From assembly GCF_000424285.1 (NCBI RefSeq), contig NZ_AUJP01000011.1, positions 158,215-222,214 of the forward strand: a stretch of DNA of 64,000 nucleotides. Reading direction: 5' to 3'. The notes beneath the pieces are model-generated. The model searched no databases, was not told the origin of the DNA, and was given only the letters and a program-made list of their open reading frames with translations. The translations under genes and the position numbers were made by a program. The stretch comes from Butyrivibrio sp. MB2005 (GTDB lineage: Bacteria > Bacillota > Clostridia > Lachnospirales > Lachnospiraceae). Positions 61,634 through 64,000 of this stretch are shown here, in pieces (positions within the stretch are counted from its first letter, which is position 1; each line of letters opens with the position of its first letter).

Positions 61634-61690
61634 AAGAGATTCTTAGTATGAAAAATCATGTGATACATGCTAATTACCGTGATATGATAA

Positions 61691-62083
61691 AAGATAGAAT
61701 CTGCGCTTAGCAGAGCTATAGATGACATGCCTGATGATTTTATTATTAGGCAATTTATGATGATTCACAAATCGGAGGTATTTAGTATGCTTTTGTGTGA
61801 GTATAATGAAGAAGAAACAATGAACTTGTTCAAAAAAGAGGGCATACAGGAAGGACTACAGCAAGGACTTCAACAAGGACTTCAACAAGGACAACTGCAG
61901 CATCTTGTCAAACAGGTTTGCAAAAAGCTTAGAAAATCTAAAACAGCTGTTGAAATATCAGAAGGGTTGGAAGAAGATTTAGATGAAATAAAAAGAATCT
62001 GCGCTATTGCAGAAAAATACGCTCCTGACTATGACATAGAGTCTATATATAATGAGTTGATGAAAGAAAAGGTTCTAAGCTGA
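61691..62083 (+). pseudogene. C-terminal fragment of an Rpn family nuclease/transposase gene
   Basis: An open frame from 61691 (ALSRAIDDMPDDFIIRQF, then EVFSMLLCEYNEEE) matches the C-terminal third of Rpn family (recombination-promoting nuclease) proteins. It includes the tail EGIQEGLQQGLQQGLQQGQL encoded by 15-base tandem repeats. The PD-(D/E)XK nuclease domain is missing, with in-frame stops just upstream (TGA and TAA at about 61685-61690). The shortest start codon reading begins at ATG 61727. A gene remnant is the best reading; expression of a short peptide cannot be excluded. Confidence 0.72.
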
Positions 62084-62099
62084 TTATTGTTTTGTTAGA

Positions 62100-62127
62100 C
62101 TCCCCGGATTATTCCGGGGAGCTTTTT
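62100..62127 (+). terminator. Rho-independent terminator
   Basis: CTCCCCGGA at 62100-62108 pairs with TCCGGGGAG at 62113-62121 around a TTAT loop, followed by CTTTTT. It lies between the Rpn fragment and the recombinase gene. Confidence 0.9.
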
Positions 62128-62163
62128 AGCTTATAATTCTTCTGCAACAAGGAGGAGAATTAT

Positions 62164-63006
62164 ATGTTACAGATTAATGATGAGACAATCGCAAATTATG
62201 CGAATTATTTACAGGAGATGGAGAAATCAAAAGCCACAGTCAGAAAATATGTGCGCAGCATCTGTAGATTTTGCAATTGCTGTGGAGGAAACATAAAGTC
62301 AAAGGCTGTGATTCTTGAATATAAAGAAACACTTCATAAGCAGGGTTATAGCATTAGCACGATAAATGGAAATATTGCAGCTATAAATTCTTTTTTGAGT
62401 TTCGCAGGAATACCTGAATGGAAACTTAGATCACTTCGCATCCAAAAGAGAAACTTCCAAATTGATGATAATGAAATAACATTTGATGAATACAGAAGAA
62501 TGATCGAGACATCTGAGAAAATCAGTGATAAAAGGATGCCATATATTCTGATGACTCTTGCAAGTACAGGAATAAGGATCAGTGAGCTTCCATATATCAC
62601 ACCGCAGGGCCTAAGAAGGGGAAGAATTCAGATAAGTCTAAAGGGGAAAATCAGGATTATTCTGATACCTGAATCTCTGTCAAAAACATTGCTTATCTAT
62701 TGCGAGAAAAACAAAATTATCGAAGGAAGTATATTTATTTCAAGAAATGGCAGACCGCTTCACCGAAGCTATATCTGGCGCAAATTCAAGGAAATCGCTA
62801 TAAAGGCAGGTATCGACCAAAACAAAATATATCCGCATAACTTCAGACATTTTTTCGCAAGAACCTACTATGATGCATATAGTGATGTCATTCATTTAGC
62901 TGATATCTTAGGTCACAGCAGCGTCAATACAACAAGAATTTATACTATGCGCCGCGGCGCAGAAGAACGCGACAAAATCGAAGCTCTTGGCCTGGCGGTT
63001 ATCTAA
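62164..63006 (+). CDS. Tyrosine recombinase (XerC/D-like, solitary)
   Basis: The 280-residue protein has the N-terminal SAM-like core-binding domain (about 1-85) and a complete catalytic domain. R138 lies in STGIRISEL, K160 in the beta-hairpin, H225 and R228 in HNFRHFF, H251 in LGHSS and Y260 in TRIYTM. All catalytic residues are intact. It is close in size to XerC/XerD, but the context (a degraded Rpn gene, no division or chromosome-partition genes) fits a mobile-element or phase-variation recombinase better. AGGAGG precedes the ATG. Confidence 0.9.
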   Translation: MLQINDETIANYANYLQEMEKSKATVRKYVRSICRFCNCCGGNIKSKAVILEYKETLHKQGYSISTINGNIAAINSFLSFAGIPEWKLRSLRIQKRNFQIDDNEITFDEYRRMIETSEKISDKRMPYILMTLASTGIRISELPYITPQGLRRGRIQISLKGKIRIILIPESLSKTLLIYCEKNKIIEGSIFISRNGRPLHRSYIWRKFKEIAIKAGIDQNKIYPHNFRHFFARTYYDAYSDVIHLADILGHSSVNTTRIYTMRRGAEERDKIEALGLAVI

Positions 63007-63016
63007 CCGCCAGGCC
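62989..63016 (+). terminator. 12-bp perfect hairpin spanning the recombinase stop codon
   Basis: GGCCTGGCGGTT at 62989-63000 pairs perfectly with AACCGCCAGGCC at 63005-63016, loop ATCT; the TAA stop overlaps the loop and right arm. No T-run follows directly. It may be a terminator variant, an RNA-stability element or a binding site for the recombinase. Confidence 0.5.
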
Positions 63017-63225
63017 TAAGTTATATTAATCATTTCTTAAGACATTTCGTATGTGTTTCTTAATAAACCAATGGCGGTTTTGTGGTATTATCTTTTTTGC
63101 GTGATCACGTGATTTAGTAGTATATAAGATTTTCGGTTATTTCACCAAAGAATACCCAGTATCATTTGAAATATTCAATAAAGGGAATCTTTAAATACAG
63201 AATATCAAAACTATGCATAATGGCG

Positions 63226-63246
63226 GCCATACAAAGGTTGTATGGC
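63226..63246 (+). repeat. Inverted repeat before the Rpn gene
   Basis: GCCATACAA at 63226-63234 pairs with TTGTATGGC at 63238-63246 around an AGG loop. It lies about 50 bases before the Rpn start codon in the 287-bp gap after the recombinase. The same gap holds a perfect 10-bp palindrome, CGTGATCACG, at 63101-63110. No ORF is supported in the gap. Confidence 0.5.
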
Positions 63247-63293
63247 TGTTGAAAGTGGCACTTTTTTGCCGTATTATGAAGAAAGGAAAATAA

Positions 63294-63962
63294 ATGATTG
63301 AGCAGACAGATATATCAGGTACTATAGATATTACGAATAAGGAAGCGCAGTATGATGAATGTGTGAAAAGATTATTGTCAAATAGACTGGTACTCGCATG
63401 GATCATGAAAGAATGCGTTCCTGAATTTGCGCAGTTTTCTATATCTCAAATAGCAAATAAATGCATTGAAGGAGAGCCGCAGGTATCAAAGATTGCGGTT
63501 GATCAGGATCAGCTTGATAAGGACGAACTTCAATATCTTGAGGAGTTGCCGGATGGCAGAATCGAAGGACAAAATACAGAAGATAATTCGATAAAAGAGG
63601 GAAAAGTCTATTACGATATAAAATTCTCAGCAGTTGTACCGGACTCAAAGGAACCGGTTCATCTCATTTTGAATGTCGAGGCGCAAAAGGACGATGATCC
63701 ACCATATCCTCTTATCAAGAGAGCTTTATATTATGTAAGCCGTATGATAAGCGCACAGAAGAACACGGTCTTCATTAAAAGTCATTATGAGAAAATTCGT
63801 AAGGTTTATTCTATATGGATTCAAATGAATGTTGATGACGAATATAAGAATACTATTACACGGTATAGAACGGTTGAGGAAAATGTCATCGGAAATGCAT
63901 TTGAAGTGTTGTCCGGCACATTAAATGAGTCCTCAATCTTCACTTTAAATGAGGCTGCATAG
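63294..63962 (+). CDS. Rpn family nuclease, N-terminal part, probably truncated
   Basis: Rpn proteins are PD-(D/E)XK DNA endonucleases that promote RecA-independent recombination. The catalytic region is present: D108 in VYYDIKFSAVV and E129/Q131 in LNVEAQKDDD, followed by YPLIKRALYYVSRMISAQ and KVYSIWIQM. At 222 residues it is shorter than the usual 280-330 and lacks the C-terminal domain and QGLQ tail. Homology seems to stop near EENVIGNAFE; the last 16 residues (SGTLNESSIFTLNEAA) look unrelated and run into a hairpin element at the stop codon. I read it as a gene cut by an insertion, though the nuclease core may still fold. AAAGGAAA precedes the ATG. Confidence 0.75.
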   Translation: MIEQTDISGTIDITNKEAQYDECVKRLLSNRLVLAWIMKECVPEFAQFSISQIANKCIEGEPQVSKIAVDQDQLDKDELQYLEELPDGRIEGQNTEDNSIKEGKVYYDIKFSAVVPDSKEPVHLILNVEAQKDDDPPYPLIKRALYYVSRMISAQKNTVFIKSHYEKIRKVYSIWIQMNVDDEYKNTITRYRTVEENVIGNAFEVLSGTLNESSIFTLNEAA

Positions 63963-64000
63963 GGTGTCAGACAAAGGGTTCAGTCAGATTGTTTGACACC
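63963..64000 (+). repeat. Terminal inverted repeat element cut by window end
   Basis: GGTGTCAGACAA at 63963-63974 pairs with TTGTTTGACACC at 63989-64000 with a single G-T pair, around a 14-base loop. It begins directly after the Rpn stop codon. It may be the end of an inserted sequence or a repeated extragenic hairpin; the window ends here, so its full extent is unknown. Confidence 0.5.

Noticed and set aside
1..64000. tRNA, rRNA, CRISPR arrays or prophage genes
   Set aside because: I looked on both strands and saw no cloverleaf, rRNA-like block, regular repeat-spacer array or phage structural gene.

Overview
The window looks like the chromosome of a motile, anaerobic, low-to-mid GC Firmicute of the Lachnospiraceae, most like Butyrivibrio or Pseudobutyrivibrio. 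Three things point there: the clostridial order of the flagellar genes (fliY rather than a short fliN, flbD before motAB, the FapA/DUF342 gene after fliA), an Ech-type energy-converting [NiFe] hydrogenase, and Rpn-family nuclease genes with the Lachnospiraceae-style QGLQ tail. The genus is an inference; no 16S rRNA gene is present. Every gene I can support lies on the + strand.

Positions 1-36961 are one long flagellar and chemotaxis locus. It runs from the tail of a gene before flgC (probably flgB) through flgC-fliEFGHIJ-motE-like-fliK-flgD-flagellar operon protein-flgE (rod, basal body, motor switch, export ATPase, hook). After a 549-bp AT-rich break it continues flbD-motAB-fliL-fliM-fliY-fliOPQR-flhB-flhA-flhF-flhG, a PilZ protein, cheB-cheA-cheW-cheC-cheD, an unknown membrane protein, fliA (sigma-28/SigD), a FapA-family gene and a small unknown gene. 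Flagellin, cheY and cheR are not in the window. Two sigma-28-type promoter candidates (before fliK and before the small gene at 36596) suggest that FliA feeds back on its own locus. The hook protein is unusually long (1089 residues), with about seven diverged internal repeats.

Positions 36945-43160 hold two envelope-linked unknown genes with their own sigma-A promoter, then rpsB-tsf (translation) and minC-minD-minE (division-site placement). The rpsB promoter appears to lie inside an intrinsic terminator.

Positions 43199-54195 hold a MarR/OhrR-type regulator followed by an Ech hydrogenase operon (echABCDEF) and the maturation genes hypF-hypC-hypD-hypE. The complex should couple ferredoxin oxidation to H2 formation and ion pumping. 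The regulator promoter and the echA upstream region share a 10-bp motif, so the regulator may control both.

Positions 54199-59763 are housekeeping: mecA, an RluF-type pseudouridine synthase, ligA, metA (predicted acetyl-CoA-dependent) and a small Tudor-like protein. The last 4.2 kb is accessory DNA: a secreted BspA/DUF285 repeat protein with Ig-like domains, a C-terminal fragment of an Rpn nuclease gene, a tyrosine recombinase, and the N-terminal part of another Rpn nuclease gene that breaks off next to a hairpin at the window edge.
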